Assembly (NCBI RefSeq): GCF_011612585.1
Contig: NZ_CP050133.1
Span: 1,178,001-1,242,000 of the forward strand
Direction of reading: 5' to 3'
DNA length: 64,000 bases
From: Streptococcus cristatus ATCC 51100
Lineage (GTDB): Bacteria > Bacillota > Bacilli > Lactobacillales > Streptococcaceae
Of the stretch, positions 54,746 through 64,000 are shown piece by piece. Below the pieces are notes generated by a model that worked only from the letters and a program-made list of their open reading frames with translations, searched no databases and was not told the origin of the DNA. How positions within the stretch are numbered: position 1 is the stretch's first letter; every line of letters starts with the position of its first letter. A program made the translations under genes and the position numbers.

Positions 54746-55118
54746 GATCCATCCCCCCTTCCTCATAATCGCCTTCAAAATGCTGCTTGATGAATTGTAC
54801 GACAAGGGCAATGACGATCACATTTAAAACAATGGCACCAAGAATAATCAAAACAATAGGCAACAGATAAGGAGCAATCACGTGAAATTTATCCATAATA
54901 CCAACCGCTGGCGGCAGAAAAAGAATGGTCATATTAGCTAACAGGAAGTTTCCGACCATACTGACGTGGCGGAGCCGCAATAACTTAAACTGCAAAGCAA
55001 GAAATAGCAAGATTAAGCCGATAATACTACCTGGAATAGGAAGATGGAAGACACTTGATATCCCCTCTCCAATGATGGAAATCGAGAAAATAATCATCAA
55101 CTGGACATATAACTTCAT
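54738..55118 (-). CDS. lrgA: LrgA family holin-like protein
   Basis: A 126-residue protein with four membrane helices, of the CidA/LrgA holin-like family (IFSISIIGEGISSVFHLPIPGSIIG at the start). Pair with lrgB, overlapping by 8 bases. In streptococci lrgAB is usually under LytST control, but no lytST genes are seen here. Confidence 0.93.
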   Translation of the reverse strand: MKLYVQLMIIFSISIIGEGISSVFHLPIPGSIIGLILLFLALQFKLLRLRHVSMVGNFLLANMTILFLPPAVGIMDKFHVIAPYLLPIVLIILGAIVLNVIVIALVVQFIKQHFEGDYEEGGMDHV

Positions 55119-55299
55119 GCAGAACCTCCGAAACTTTCTATGTACAGTTTACTCCTTTTCAGAAAAATTTCAAGGTTTTTCTCAAATAAAAAAGATGGAA
55201 ACGAATCCATCTGATTGCTTGCATACTATCCTTACCTCTATATTCTGCAAGTCTAGCATTAAACAAAGTGATTATCGTTCTTCGTCCCGCCATCAAAAA

Positions 55300-55315
55300 A
55301 GCGCCCTAAGGCGCT
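55300..55315 (-). terminator. Terminator of tRNA-Ser
   Basis: AGCGCC / GGCGCT with loop CTAA, followed on the minus strand by six T. Confidence 0.85.
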
Positions 55316-55327
55316 TCTTGAAATAAA

Positions 55328-55415
55328 CGGAAGACATGGGATTCGAACCCACGCACGCTTTTACACGCCTACTGCGTTTCCAACACAGCCTCTTAAGCCT
55401 CTTGAGTAATCTTCC
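55328..55415 (-). tRNA. tRNA-Ser (anticodon GGA)
   Basis: An 88-nt class II tRNA. The acceptor stem GGAAGAT/GTCTTCC, a long variable arm, the anticodon loop TTGGAAA (anticodon GGA) and the T-loop GTTCGAATC are all visible. The discriminator is G, as serine tRNAs require. The 3' CCA is not encoded. Confidence 0.95.
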
Positions 55416-55453
55416 ATACAAGAGAAAGACTTGCTTTCTCAAAACTTTATCCA

Positions 55454-56278
55454 TTATACCACATTGCAGCTCCAGCCGCTATACTTTCCGTTATATTTTT
55501 TCGAAATTTCTATTAATTCCCAAACATGTTGGTTTATGCTAGGGAGCTCTGTAGTATCGAATCGGGATATTTCTAGTTTGTAAGGACGAGGATTGCCTTC
55601 TTCTTTTTTCCTAGAAGAAATATCATAATCAAGAGCAGAGGCATCCCCCATAAAAGAAACACGATCATCGTAAGTCTCAAAACTAAACTTATGAGTGATT
55701 TCCCGTAGTTGACTATGGTCATCCCCTTCTTTATCTAAGCGATACCAGATACGCTGGTTTAAAATAGATTGATACTCATATTCATTTGGATACAAGAAGT
55801 CAAAGTATTGTTTCCATTCAGGATCCACCAGAGTAGCTGAATTATATTGATATTTCGAAAATTGCTCCATCACTTGAGCAATAATCGGCATGTGCCGCTC
55901 TCTATCTTTCAAATAGTAATAAAATTCTATATGACCATCTGTGATGACTACTCCGACATAGATAGCCGCAATGCGCTTCATCGCTTCTGAAAGACGATCT
56001 TCGATGAGGTTCAAATTAGAAAATTCGTCATAATCTGGAAACCCTGTTTCTCGATCAACATTCAAAATAGCAATTCTCAACCGTAGTGCATAAGTATAGG
56101 ATGGATAGGGAGCGACTGAATCCAACGCTAAATTGAGACGGATACTAGCCATTCGGTCATCAATAAGGGTCGAAAAAGAGCCCCATTCATTCGGAAGATT
56201 TTCTAAATCAACAGAAACTTCCTCAATGGGTAGATGACTATCTTGACTCTTCCCTAAGATTTTTCCAAAAAAACTCAT
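55454..56278 (-). CDS. DUF695 / RraB-domain protein
   Basis: A 274-residue soluble protein. The first part (EWGSFSTLIDDRMASIRLNL...) fits DUF695; the last part (about residues 165-265, with REITHKFSFETY) looks like a regulator of ribonuclease E inhibitor B (RraB) fold. Its role in streptococci is unknown. It sits between tRNA-Ser and tmRNA. Confidence 0.75.
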   Translation of the reverse strand: MSFFGKILGKSQDSHLPIEEVSVDLENLPNEWGSFSTLIDDRMASIRLNLALDSVAPYPSYTYALRLRIAILNVDRETGFPDYDEFSNLNLIEDRLSEAMKRIAAIYVGVVITDGHIEFYYYLKDRERHMPIIAQVMEQFSKYQYNSATLVDPEWKQYFDFLYPNEYEYQSILNQRIWYRLDKEGDDHSQLREITHKFSFETYDDRVSFMGDASALDYDISSRKKEEGNPRPYKLEISRFDTTELPSINQHVWELIEISKKYNGKYSGWSCNVV

Positions 56279-56308
56279 ATCATCAAAAACCTCATTTACA
56301 TATCCCTA

Positions 56309-56654
56309 TGGAGCCGGTGGGAGTCGAACCCACGTCCAAACACCTGCCAACACATTTGTCTACGACCATAGGCCATGTCTTCATTTAACTTAGCTTTGAC
56401 ACATGGCTCAAGCCCAAGCTAAGCGAGTCTATCAATCTCTTGTAAAATCCCTAGACTTGATTTTACCGTAGCTTGCTCATAATAAGACCGGTCATCAGAC
56501 ACAAGCAATCCGAATCAGGTCACGCTGGCTGTTTTTTAGGCAGCTAAAGCGTAAGAATTGTTATTTTTTGCAGTTATATTTAACTGGCGTTTTACATCCG
56601 CTAGATGAGTCGCAAAATGTGCCGCATAATGCCTGTCGAATCCGTAACGACCCC
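56309..56654 (-). ncRNA. ssrA: tmRNA
   Basis: Rescues stalled ribosomes. The 346-nt gene begins GGGGTCGTTACGGATTCGAC and ends with the tRNA-like half GTTCGACTCCCACCGGCTCC. The tag frame (56571-56536) encodes AKNNNSYALAA and stops with TAA. Acceptor pairing GGGGTCG/CGGCTCC is complete with two G-U pairs. Confidence 0.97.
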
Positions 56655-56762
56655 AAGACAAGTAACTATTATACCAAAATAATGTCCTAATTGCAAAAAT
56701 CAAGATAAAATTACTCCAAAGATGCTAAAATTCCCTTGATATAAGGTACCAAGGGAATTTAA

Positions 56763-57248
56763 CTACATATGATCTTTTACTGCAACTGCTACCATTCTAG
56801 CCTTGGCTCTTGGCTGTCCTGCTACTGACATCTCCATCACGATAATAGCTTTCCTTGCTCCCAACTCCTCAAGCTGCGAAGTGACGATGATTTCCTGATC
56901 AATAGGCGTCGGGATTTTATAATCAACTTCTAAACGGGCTGTGATAAAGCGTCCAATGACTGTATCTTGAGTCAAGTCCAAGCCTTTTTCTTGATGGGCA
57001 AACCAAGCTGCTGAAGCCGTTCCATGGCAATCAAAAATCATAGCAATCATGCCACCAAAAAGATTGGCCGGCACACCACCAGTATAGTGAGATTCTGGTC
57101 TTATTCTAGTAATGCATTCCTTCCCATCTAAGCTAGGATAAGTCTTTAAATGTAGACCTAGCTCATTCTTAGGGCCGCAGCCCCAGCAATGTTGAAATCG
57201 GTCGCCATATGTATCTTGAATAGCAATCTTTCTTGTTTCTAAAGTCAT
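56763..57248 (-). CDS. Hotdog-fold thioesterase, PaaI-like
   Basis: A 161-residue protein of the PaaI/hotdog thioesterase group. The segment YTGGVPANLFGGMIAMIFDCHGTASA holds the catalytic region, and CWGCGPKNELGLHL near the N-terminus is a metal-like Cys pair seen in this subgroup. It hydrolyses some acyl-CoA or acyl thioester. The ATG at 57248 has AAGGAA upstream. The neighbouring gap 57264-57449 holds nothing that I can support. Confidence 0.82.
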   Translation of the reverse strand: MTLETRKIAIQDTYGDRFQHCWGCGPKNELGLHLKTYPSLDGKECITRIRPESHYTGGVPANLFGGMIAMIFDCHGTASAAWFAHQEKGLDLTQDTVIGRFITARLEVDYKIPTPIDQEIIVTSQLEELGARKAIIVMEMSVAGQPRAKARMVAVAVKDHM

Positions 57249-57449
57249 ACCAGTTCCTTTCAAAAATCAGAGTGTAAGCGTTTTTTGATTAGTATATCAG
57301 TCTTTGGGACAATAGTAAATAGAATGCAGAGTCAATATATTTTAATTGTAGCTATAATCTGATTTTATAAAAAGCACCTAAGTTTTCTACCTCTTTCTTG
57401 AATTAAAAATACTCATTTTCAGCCTGAATAGCCTTTCTAAAGCATAGAA

Positions 57450-57482
57450 AAACCAAGAAGGCCCGATCTAGCTTCTTGGTTT
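57450..57482 (-). terminator. Terminator of YlbF-like gene
   Basis: Perfect 11-bp stem AAACCAAGAAG / CTTCTTGGTTT with an 11-base loop, and a T-run on the minus strand. Confidence 0.9.
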
Positions 57483-57506
57483 CATCAATTTTTATAACTT
57501 CTTCTA

Positions 57507-57842
57507 TTAGAATAGTTCCTGAATCGGTTCAAAAATAATCCGTTCAATGTCAGACAAGTAAATAGAGAGCTGTTGTTGCTTGTTAAAGAAGGCTGATAAT
57601 AAATCATTGCCTTGGATTTTATCTCCAAAACTCTGCATCTTTTCTTGAATGTCTGGAGTCGGCATTTGACCTGTTTGAGCCAGTTGCTGCAGCTCTTTCT
57701 GGAAAGCTAGGTAGTCATCAAAAATTGCCTTGGCTTCACTATTCGCATTGATAGCCTGCTTGCTTTCTACCACAGCTTTGTACTCTGGCATTTCGCGAAG
57801 TCCTCGACTGAGTTCATTGGCTAAATCATAAATATTTGACAT
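57507..57842 (-). CDS. YlbF/UPF0342 family protein
   Basis: An all-helical 111-residue protein of the YlbF/YmcA (UPF0342) group. Bacillus relatives act in the Y-complex that controls RNA processing and competence or biofilm choices. It follows tyrA by 18 bases and is last before a strong terminator. Confidence 0.88.
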   Translation of the reverse strand: MSNIYDLANELSRGLREMPEYKAVVESKQAINANSEAKAIFDDYLAFQKELQQLAQTGQMPTPDIQEKMQSFGDKIQGNDLLSAFFNKQQQLSIYLSDIERIIFEPIQELF

Positions 57843-57860
57843 AGAGTTCTCCATTCTATA

Positions 57861-58967
57861 TTAGTCTACGGACACTAGGTAATCCGTATTTTCTCTTACT
57901 ATTTTAGCAGATTTTTCCAAATCTTGGCGATTTTTAAAGGTGATTTGCAGAATACCATTGATATCTTCACGGTTTTCCTCGTTGATTCGAATATTGACGA
58001 CCGAAATTCCGCGCAGAAGCTCCAGAATGCCCAAAATCGCATCTTCTTCGTCGGGCACTTCAATAAAGAGGTCGTAAAAGCTATCTACACCGGCACGCTT
58101 ATGAATTTCCATTTGTTTGCGGCTTTGCCGTCCTCGGTCGAAAAATTCCCAGATAGCTGTCTCGTCCTTGGCCTCAATCGCTGCGGCAACCTTGTCTAAC
58201 TGGTCTTTAAAATCTTCCAGCCGCTCCAAGATAGCTTCAGGATTTGTCAAGAGGATAGAGGTCCACATACCCGGCTCACTCTCCGCAATCCGTGTCATAT
58301 CTCGAAAACCACCGGCTGCAAAAGACTGGGTTAGTTCATGCTCTTGGCTATAAGCTGCCGCTTGCTCCATCAGGCTGGAGGCTAGGATATGCGGAAAATG
58401 GCTGATTTGACTGGTCACTCGGTCGTGCTCGGCTGCGTCCACCCGGATAAAGCGGGCATAAAGACCACTCAGCAAGTCTTTCATTTCCTCAAGCGTACCA
58501 GGCTTGGTCAGGCTAGAGGGGGTGAAGATATAATAGGCATTTTCAAAGAGAGTAACATGGGCCGCCTTGGCTCCGGTCTTGTGACTTCCGGCCATAGGAT
58601 GAGCTCCGACAAAGCGGACGGGCTTATCCTGCAGATACTTTTCTGCTGCTGCCACAATCTCAGCCTTGGTCGATCCAGCATCTGAGATGATAACATTTTC
58701 CTTCAAGTTCAGCTCTGCTAGATTCTTGATAAATGCTATGGTCTGCTTGATGGGCACAGCCAGAATAATCACATCAGCCAATGGAGCAAAGGCCGCAAAA
58801 TCATCCGTTACCCGGTCTACCATTCCCCGCTCCAGGGCAGCCTGTCTTGATTCTTCACTTCGATTATAACCAAGAATCTCAATCTCAGGATGAGCTCGCC
58901 TGATGCCCAGAGCCAAGGATGCTCCAATCAGTCCCAGACCTGCGATATAGACTGTTTTCCTCTCCAT
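57861..58967 (-). CDS. tyrA: Prephenate dehydrogenase
   Basis: Makes 4-hydroxyphenylpyruvate from prephenate for tyrosine. NAD motif GLGLIGASLA is at residues 9-18; HPMAGSH near 125 contains active-site residues; the C-terminal 70 residues form an ACT domain for feedback control by tyrosine. The ATG at 58967 has AAAGGAG. It follows aroC by 15 bases. Confidence 0.95.
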   Translation of the reverse strand: MERKTVYIAGLGLIGASLALGIRRAHPEIEILGYNRSEESRQAALERGMVDRVTDDFAAFAPLADVIILAVPIKQTIAFIKNLAELNLKENVIISDAGSTKAEIVAAAEKYLQDKPVRFVGAHPMAGSHKTGAKAAHVTLFENAYYIFTPSSLTKPGTLEEMKDLLSGLYARFIRVDAAEHDRVTSQISHFPHILASSLMEQAAAYSQEHELTQSFAAGGFRDMTRIAESEPGMWTSILLTNPEAILERLEDFKDQLDKVAAAIEAKDETAIWEFFDRGRQSRKQMEIHKRAGVDSFYDLFIEVPDEEDAILGILELLRGISVVNIRINEENREDINGILQITFKNRQDLEKSAKIVRENTDYLVSVD

Positions 58968-58982
58968 GCCCACTCCTTTCTT

Positions 58983-60149
58983 CTAAAAGTTCTTGACAAA
59001 TTCCCGATGGCGGGCTACCGCATCCTTTAGTTCTTCCAGATTGTCCGAAGAAAACTTCTCTAGGACTTCAGTGGCTAAAATTGTTGCCACCACGCTTTCC
59101 ATGACAACACCTGCCGCTGGCAGAGCCGTAGGATCGCTCCGCTCCACCGTTGCCTTATAAGGCTCGTGGGTCTCAATATCCACGCTCATCAGAGGCTTGT
59201 AAAGTGTTGGAATGGGCTTCATAACACCACGCACCACGATTGGCTGACCATTGGTCATACCGCCCTCAAAGCCACCTAGATTATTGGTCCTGCGAGTAAA
59301 GCCATCTTCCTCAGACCAGAGGATTTCATCCATGACTTGACTGCCCTTGAGACGGCCTGCTTCAAAGCCCACGCCAAACTCGACTCCCTTGAAAGCGTTG
59401 ATGGACACGACTCCCTGAGCAATCTTGGCATCCAGCTTCTTGTCCCATTGGACATAGGAGCCCAGACCGACCGGCACACCGCCAACGACAGTCTCGATGA
59501 CACCACCGATGGTATCCCCGTCTTTCTTAATTTGTTCAATGTAAGCCTTGATTTCTTCTTCGCGCTCGTGATTGACAATGGAAACATCAGACTGGGCAGC
59601 TCTTTCCTTGATTTCTGCTACAGTCAGGTCATTCTGCACATCAATATCAATGCCGCCGAAGGTTACGATATGACTAGCCACCTCCACACCGATTTCTTCC
59701 AGCAAACGCTTGGCTACTGCTCCAACTGCCACACGCATGGTCGTTTCACGGGCAGAAGAGCGCTCAAGTGAATTTCGCAAATCGTCAAAGCGGTATTTCA
59801 TACCTCCGACCAAGTCAGCATGGCCAGGGCGTGGTTTGGTAATCTTGCGCAGCCCTTTTTTCTTTTCATCCACATCTGCCGCGCTCATAATCTCCAGCCA
59901 TTTCTGATGGTCCAGATTTGTAACATTGAGAGTAATCGGTCCGCCCATGGTCAAGCCATGCCGAACACCAGATGTAATCTCGACTTGGTCGCTTTCAATC
60001 TTCATACGGGCACCGCGGCCGTATCCACCCTGACGGCGCTTGAGCTCGGCATTGATATAGTCAGCGGTCAAAGGAAGACCAGCCGGCACTCCCTCAATAA
60101 TGGCTGTCAGACGAGGTCCGTGCGATTCTCCTGCTGTTAAGTATCTCAT
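58983..60149 (-). CDS. aroC: Chorismate synthase
   Basis: Removes phosphate from EPSP to give chorismate; needs reduced FMN. It has 388 residues. The signatures GESHGP at the start, [14 protein letters not shown] and the C-terminal [13 protein letters not shown] are visible. Part of the aroD-aroE-aroB-aroC-tyrA run. Confidence 0.97.
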   Translation of the reverse strand: MRYLTAGESHGPRLTAIIEGVPAGLPLTADYINAELKRRQGGYGRGARMKIESDQVEITSGVRHGLTMGGPITLNVTNLDHQKWLEIMSAADVDEKKKGLRKITKPRPGHADLVGGMKYRFDDLRNSLERSSARETTMRVAVGAVAKRLLEEIGVEVASHIVTFGGIDIDVQNDLTVAEIKERAAQSDVSIVNHEREEEIKAYIEQIKKDGDTIGGVIETVVGGVPVGLGSYVQWDKKLDAKIAQGVVSINAFKGVEFGVGFEAGRLKGSQVMDEILWSEEDGFTRRTNNLGGFEGGMTNGQPIVVRGVMKPIPTLYKPLMSVDIETHEPYKATVERSDPTALPAAGVVMESVVATILATEVLEKFSSDNLEELKDAVARHREFVKNF

Positions 60150-60239
60150 ACATTTTCTCCTATTTTTGGGATGGAAAAGCTGGGCAGTCAGTCTATTTAT
60201 TATCCAAACTGTCCAATCGTCTTAAACTCCATCTGGCAC

Positions 60240-61307
60240 TTATTTCTTCAGAAATTCTTTCATCTCTTCCAGCGGAATCTGGTGAATGCTAGCCGAACCC
60301 AGCTCAGGCACCAGTACTAGCTTGATAGAGTTGCCTCTAGCCTTCTTATCATGGGTTAAGGCCTGATAAAGAGCATTCTCATTCCATGGCTGGTAATCCA
60401 CCGGCAAGCCAAACTTCTGACACATATGGATGATGTTTTCTGTGATTCCGGCTAGCATAAGGCCTTTCTTTTCAGCGACACGAGAAACCTGTACCATACC
60501 AATCGCCACAGCTTCACCGTGCATGACTTTTCCGTAGCCGGCTGTTGCTTCAATAGCGTGCCCAATAGTATGGCCGAAATTTAGATAGAGGCGAACGCCA
60601 TTATCCAGCTCATCCTCGACCACAATCTTGCGCTTGACATCGCAGGAATGGTAGATGATGCTCTCCGCATGCTCCAAAATCGACTCAGGGCTGCCATCCA
60701 TTTCCGAAAGCTCATCCCAGAGTTCCTTATCCTCAATCAAGCCGTACTTGACCACCTCGCCCATGCCTTCGATCAGTTCCCGCTGGCCCAAGGTATGCAA
60801 GACTTCTGGGTCAATCAGAACTCCGTCAGGCTGGGTAAAAGTGCCGACCATATTCTTGGCCCAGGGTGTATTGACACCTGTCTTACCACCGATAGAGGAG
60901 TCCACTTGGGCTGTCAGACTGGTCGGAATCTGCACGAAATGAATGCCTCGCATGTAGGTCGAAGCAACAAATCCTGCCAAATCACCAACAACGCCGCCTC
61001 CCAAGGCAACGATCCCGTCACTGCGTGTCAGACCAACCTTGACCAAAAAATCATAGACTTTGTTGACCGTCTTTAAGTTCTTGCTGGCTTCACCCTCCAA
61101 AAAGTCAAAGACAAAGGCCTCAAACCCAGCCGCTGACAAGCTCAGCTTGACCTTTTCCGCGTAGAGTCGAGCCACTCGATTGTCCGTGACGATGACCACT
61201 TTCTGAGGCTGCCAAAGCTGACTCAGCCAGTTTCCAGCCTGAGATAAGGCTCCTTTTTCGATGGTAATATCATAGGGATGATGGGGGAGATTTACATTCA
61301 ATTTCAT
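60240..61307 (-). CDS. aroB: 3-dehydroquinate synthase
   Basis: Closes the ring in the second shikimate step using NAD and a divalent metal. It has 355 residues, with [14 protein letters not shown] near 104, metal ligands in GEVVKYG and [11 protein letters not shown]. Normal length. It lies between aroE and aroC. Confidence 0.97.
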   Translation of the reverse strand: MKLNVNLPHHPYDITIEKGALSQAGNWLSQLWQPQKVVIVTDNRVARLYAEKVKLSLSAAGFEAFVFDFLEGEASKNLKTVNKVYDFLVKVGLTRSDGIVALGGGVVGDLAGFVASTYMRGIHFVQIPTSLTAQVDSSIGGKTGVNTPWAKNMVGTFTQPDGVLIDPEVLHTLGQRELIEGMGEVVKYGLIEDKELWDELSEMDGSPESILEHAESIIYHSCDVKRKIVVEDELDNGVRLYLNFGHTIGHAIEATAGYGKVMHGEAVAIGMVQVSRVAEKKGLMLAGITENIIHMCQKFGLPVDYQPWNENALYQALTHDKKARGNSIKLVLVPELGSASIHQIPLEEMKEFLKK

Positions 61308-61360
61308 AAGCGCCTCCTTGTTTTTCCTGCTCCAACCATAGAGGAGCTGAGTATGAGTGA

Positions 61361-62215
61361 CTATTTATACAGAGCTTCCAACTGCTGCCAAATTTCCTGA
61401 CAGGGCATGGATTGGTCTGTCCAAAGCTCAAAAGCTTCTGCTGCCTGATAAAGCAACATACCTAGACCATTCACTGCCTCTACCTTCTGACTTCGAGCCC
61501 ACTCTAAAAAAGGTGTTTCAAAAGGTTTGTAAATCACATCCGCAACTAAAATCTGGCTCGGCAGCTGAATACTTTCAGCCAATGGCAAAGTTTTGCCATC
61601 CATACCCACACTTGTTCCATTGACCAGAAGATCCGATTGGTTAATTTTCTCCTGTAGAAGAACCGAGTCTTCTAAGTTCAACACCTGAATCCTGCTCTTA
61701 GTCTGGCGGCTGATAGCTACCATCTTGCTGACAGTATTAGCATAGGAAGTCTGCCGAGTAAAGACAAAGATTTCCTCTGCCTGATCCAAAGCAGCTTGAG
61801 CGATAATAGCTGTCGCCGCTCCGCCAGCACCTAAAATGGTCATTTTTTTGCCCTGAATAGCAAAAGACGGCAAGCTCTTAAAAAATCCCTTGCCATCCGT
61901 ATTATATCCTATCAATGTACCATTTTTATTCACCACCGTATTCACAGCCCCGATAAGACGGGCACTGGGATCCAATTCATCAAGATATTGGATGACTTCC
62001 TGCTTGTAGGGCATTGACAAATTTATCCCAAACATATTATACCTTCGGATATTAGCAACGGTCGCTTCTAAATCCTCTGCTTCAATTTCCAAAGCAAGGT
62101 AGACACCATTGACAGCAGTCTTCTCAAAGGCAGTATTATGAATAAATGGTGAAATGCTATGCTTAATTGGCTTAGCAACCACTGCTGCTAGACGAGTATG
62201 GCCATCAATTTTCAT
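61361..62215 (-). CDS. aroE: Shikimate dehydrogenase
   Basis: Reduces 3-dehydroshikimate with NADPH. It has 284 residues; substrate part [13 protein letters not shown] near residue 16, catalytic Lys in LSMPYKQEV, and cofactor loop GAGGAATAI near 130. Overlaps the aroD stop by 11 bases. Confidence 0.96.
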   Translation of the reverse strand: MKIDGHTRLAAVVAKPIKHSISPFIHNTAFEKTAVNGVYLALEIEAEDLEATVANIRRYNMFGINLSMPYKQEVIQYLDELDPSARLIGAVNTVVNKNGTLIGYNTDGKGFFKSLPSFAIQGKKMTILGAGGAATAIIAQAALDQAEEIFVFTRQTSYANTVSKMVAISRQTKSRIQVLNLEDSVLLQEKINQSDLLVNGTSVGMDGKTLPLAESIQLPSQILVADVIYKPFETPFLEWARSQKVEAVNGLGMLLYQAAEAFELWTDQSMPCQEIWQQLEALYK

Positions 62216-62882
62216 TTAAAATCTCCCGCACAACCTTCATGTTTGCGAGGGAAACCTGACCTGGTGCACTCGGCTGTTCAACGCTGGCAAAAGACCAGCT
62301 CGAACCTGTCAAATCTGCAGCTAAGCGAGAAATCTTTCCGACTTTTCCCATAGAAATCGTTACATACTCTTGCTCAGGATTCAAAATCTTAAATCCACGA
62401 GTGTAGTTCATCAGGTCCAATACATCCTGCTCATTATGCGCCATGACAGAAACTTTGACCACTTTTGGCGCCAAACTTGTCAATTCTGACAAAATTTCCA
62501 TCATATTTTCAGGTGTTTCCTCGAAATTATGATAACTGAGAACTAAATTTGGAAACTCGAGCATTTCTTCGAATTTATCTTTATGCGAATAGTATTCAAA
62601 ATCAACATAGTCTGGCGAATAAAAATTGGCTACTTCTTTGATAAGAGCAACATATTCATCATCTGACAGATCAATTTCGCCACCTTCTCCGCGACTTCGT
62701 AGCGTGAAGAGCAATTCACGACCAGCAAATTTCTCGAAAATAGCAGGAGCAACGTTGAGAATGCTCTCTTTCGGCAAAAAGTCCGCGCGCCATTCGATAA
62801 TGTCAGCATCATCATAACGACTCACATCAATTGCTTTAGCCTCTTCTAAACTTCTGGGCATGATTGAAACGACTAATTTCAT
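62205..62882 (-). CDS. aroD: 3-dehydroquinate dehydratase, type I
   Basis: Dehydrates 3-dehydroquinate through a Schiff-base lysine. It has 225 residues. IIEWRADF near residue 29, SYHNFEETP with the catalytic His near 120, and the lysine in VVKVSVMA near 145 are visible. It overlaps the RlmI-like gene by four bases, so it is coupled to it. Confidence 0.95.
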   Translation of the reverse strand: MKLVVSIMPRSLEEAKAIDVSRYDDADIIEWRADFLPKESILNVAPAIFEKFAGRELLFTLRSRGEGGEIDLSDDEYVALIKEVANFYSPDYVDFEYYSHKDKFEEMLEFPNLVLSYHNFEETPENMMEILSELTSLAPKVVKVSVMAHNEQDVLDLMNYTRGFKILNPEQEYVTISMGKVGKISRLAADLTGSSWSFASVEQPSAPGQVSLANMKVVREILNEN

Positions 62883-64000
62883 TTGTCCACCTTAATTGTA
62901 AATACCTTGAGGTAGTTACTATTCTCATCTTTCTTATTGTATACAAAGTCTGCTGGTAGGCCATATTCCGCCAGATAGCGGTGAGGAACTCCTGCAAATC
63001 CTTTTTCAATTTCTTTTTTAAACTTACTTTTAGAAACATTAGCTGCGTTGGTCGAAAGAATCAATATTCCATTCGGACTCAAGATTTCCAAGGCCTGAGC
63101 CACCAAACGATGATAATCTTTCGCAACAGAGAAAGTCTGTTTCTTATTGCGAGCAAAGCTCGGCGGATCTAGGACAATCACATCATACTTTAGTTCATGA
63201 CGCTTGGCGTATTTGAAATAATCAAAAACATCCATGACCACAAAACGATGCGGCTCTAAATCCAAACCATTGGCTTCAAAATGCGCCTGGGAAAGCTCGC
63301 GACTGCGCTTAGCCAAATCCACCGAAGTTGTTCGACTGGCACCGCCCATGGCAGCTGCCACCGAGAAAGCCGCTGTATAAGAAAACATATTGAGCAGGCT
63401 TTTCCCACTAGCTAAGCCGTCAACCAGACTCCCCCTCACCTCGTGCTGGTCCAGAAAAATCCCAGTCATCAGGCCATCATTCATGAAGACTTGATAGCGC
63501 ACGCCATTCTCCAAAACCGTAAAATAGGCTGGCGCTTCTGCTCCGTAGAGATGGGCTGAGTCATAGTCCAAGCCCTTGAAGCGAATCTTCTCATAAGCTC
63601 CAGCGACCTCAGGAAAGACCTGCTGGAATGCAGCCACTATCTGATCCTTGATTGAGAAAACAAAGGAATTGTACCAAGAGAAAACAACATATTTATCGTA
63701 GATATCAACTGTAAAACCGCCAAAACCGTCACCTTCTTGGTTAAACAGGCGATAGGCTGTCGTATCCTCCGCATGACGATAATAGAAACGTTTGTCTTTG
63801 GCCTTTTCAAACAAGTGCTGAAAGAAGGCTGAGTTCAGCTCTACCTTGGCATGGGAAATCAGCCAGCCAAGTCCCTTATTTTGTAAGGACAGATAAGCCG
63901 TTCCCAAGAACTTCCCCTGCTGACTATGCAATTCCACACATTGATCGGTGAGCGAAAGAGTTGGAAAATCATTCTTATCAAGAACTAAAATCCCTTTTCT
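62879..64000 (-). CDS. Class I SAM-dependent rRNA methyltransferase, RlmI-like, 5' cut by window
   Basis: An RlmI/RlmK-type 23S rRNA cytosine methyltransferase. The frame is open to base 64000, so the extreme N-terminus lies outside. Visible: end of the PUA domain ([10 protein letters not shown]...), a beta-barrel linker, and the SAM domain with [21 protein letters not shown] and the catalytic-region VLDPPSFA. It precedes aroD in one operon. Confidence 0.92.
   Translation of the reverse strand, partial: RKGILVLDKNDFPTLSLTDQCVELHSQQGKFLGTAYLSLQNKGLGWLISHAKVELNSAFFQHLFEKAKDKRFYYRHAEDTTAYRLFNQEGDGFGGFTVDIYDKYVVFSWYNSFVFSIKDQIVAAFQQVFPEVAGAYEKIRFKGLDYDSAHLYGAEAPAYFTVLENGVRYQVFMNDGLMTGIFLDQHEVRGSLVDGLASGKSLLNMFSYTAAFSVAAAMGGASRTTSVDLAKRSRELSQAHFEANGLDLEPHRFVVMDVFDYFKYAKRHELKYDVIVLDPPSFARNKKQTFSVAKDYHRLVAQALEILSPNGILILSTNAANVSKSKFKKEIEKGFAGVPHRYLAEYGLPADFVYNKKDENSNYLKVFTIKVDK

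Overview
The window reads as the chromosome of a low-GC Gram-positive coccus, most likely an oral Streptococcus of the sanguinis/gordonii group. The reasons are streptococcal-type gene orders (miaA-hflX-rnz-SDR-recJ-apt-metA-dnaD; ypmB-aspB-asnS; aroD-aroE-aroB-aroC-tyrA), a tmRNA tag AKNNNSYALAA, a fused GlnH-GlnP transporter, an LXG-type VII secretion effector operon with Lap-like partners, and ComDE-like LytTR regulation. Most genes lie on the minus strand. Both window ends cut a gene: rmlB on the left and an RlmI-like methyltransferase on the right.

Layout: 1-2493 dTDP-rhamnose genes (rmlA, rmlC, rmlB) behind a clear promoter. 2628-7688 a frameshifted ZIP metal transporter, a Nudix hydrolase, and a trmK-nif3-FAD oxidoreductase-membrane protein operon. 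7815-13465 an accessory island: a Lap1-Lap2-LXG toxin-immunity operon followed by an array of orphan immunity genes, each preceded by the C-terminal tail of a lost or degraded toxin. 13767-24845 housekeeping genes (dnaD, metA, apt, recJ, acyltransferase, methyltransferase, SDR, rnz, hflX, miaA). 24928-25098 a short plus-strand DUF3042 gene. 25343-31654 a self-contained signalling module: stand-alone LytTR protein, LytTR response regulator, HPK10-type kinase, small membrane proteins and an ABC exporter. 31838-34246 TetR, DegV and a LexA-like regulator. 34264-39467 small membrane proteins, DUF1697, GNAT, uvrB and a CPBP protease. 39634-42548 glutamine-type ABC importer. 42587-44445 an ABC-F ribosome-protection gene behind a uORF/attenuator leader. 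44521-49273 heterodimeric ABC exporter and an MFS transporter. 49429-52827 asnS, VOC, aspB, ypmB-like. 52913-55118 MarR, FMN reductase, lrgAB. 55328-56654 tRNA-Ser(GGA), a DUF695/RraB protein and tmRNA. 56763-64000 thioesterase, YlbF-like protein, tyrA and the shikimate genes.

Three parts deserve most attention. First, the LXG island is an immunity bank. A 236-bp direct repeat (about 96% identical by hand count) links the pre-toxin region of the intact toxin to an orphan EndoU toxin module, and several toxin tails are too short for ordinary ORF calling. No T7SS core gene is present. Second, three promoters in the 28-32 kb module share one architecture: two 10-bp LytTR-type direct repeats with a 21-bp period, then a 30-31 bp gap to a -10 box. 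They precede the LytTR-regulator-kinase operon, a small membrane protein and the ABC exporter, which defines a local autoregulated regulon without a recognisable pheromone gene. Third, the ABC-F gene has a leader with a tripeptide uORF (MKN) whose start codon is paired in a long stem, and a terminator just before the gene. Apparent single-base frameshifts break a ZIP transporter, one immunity-like gene, an EndoU module and a small membrane protein.
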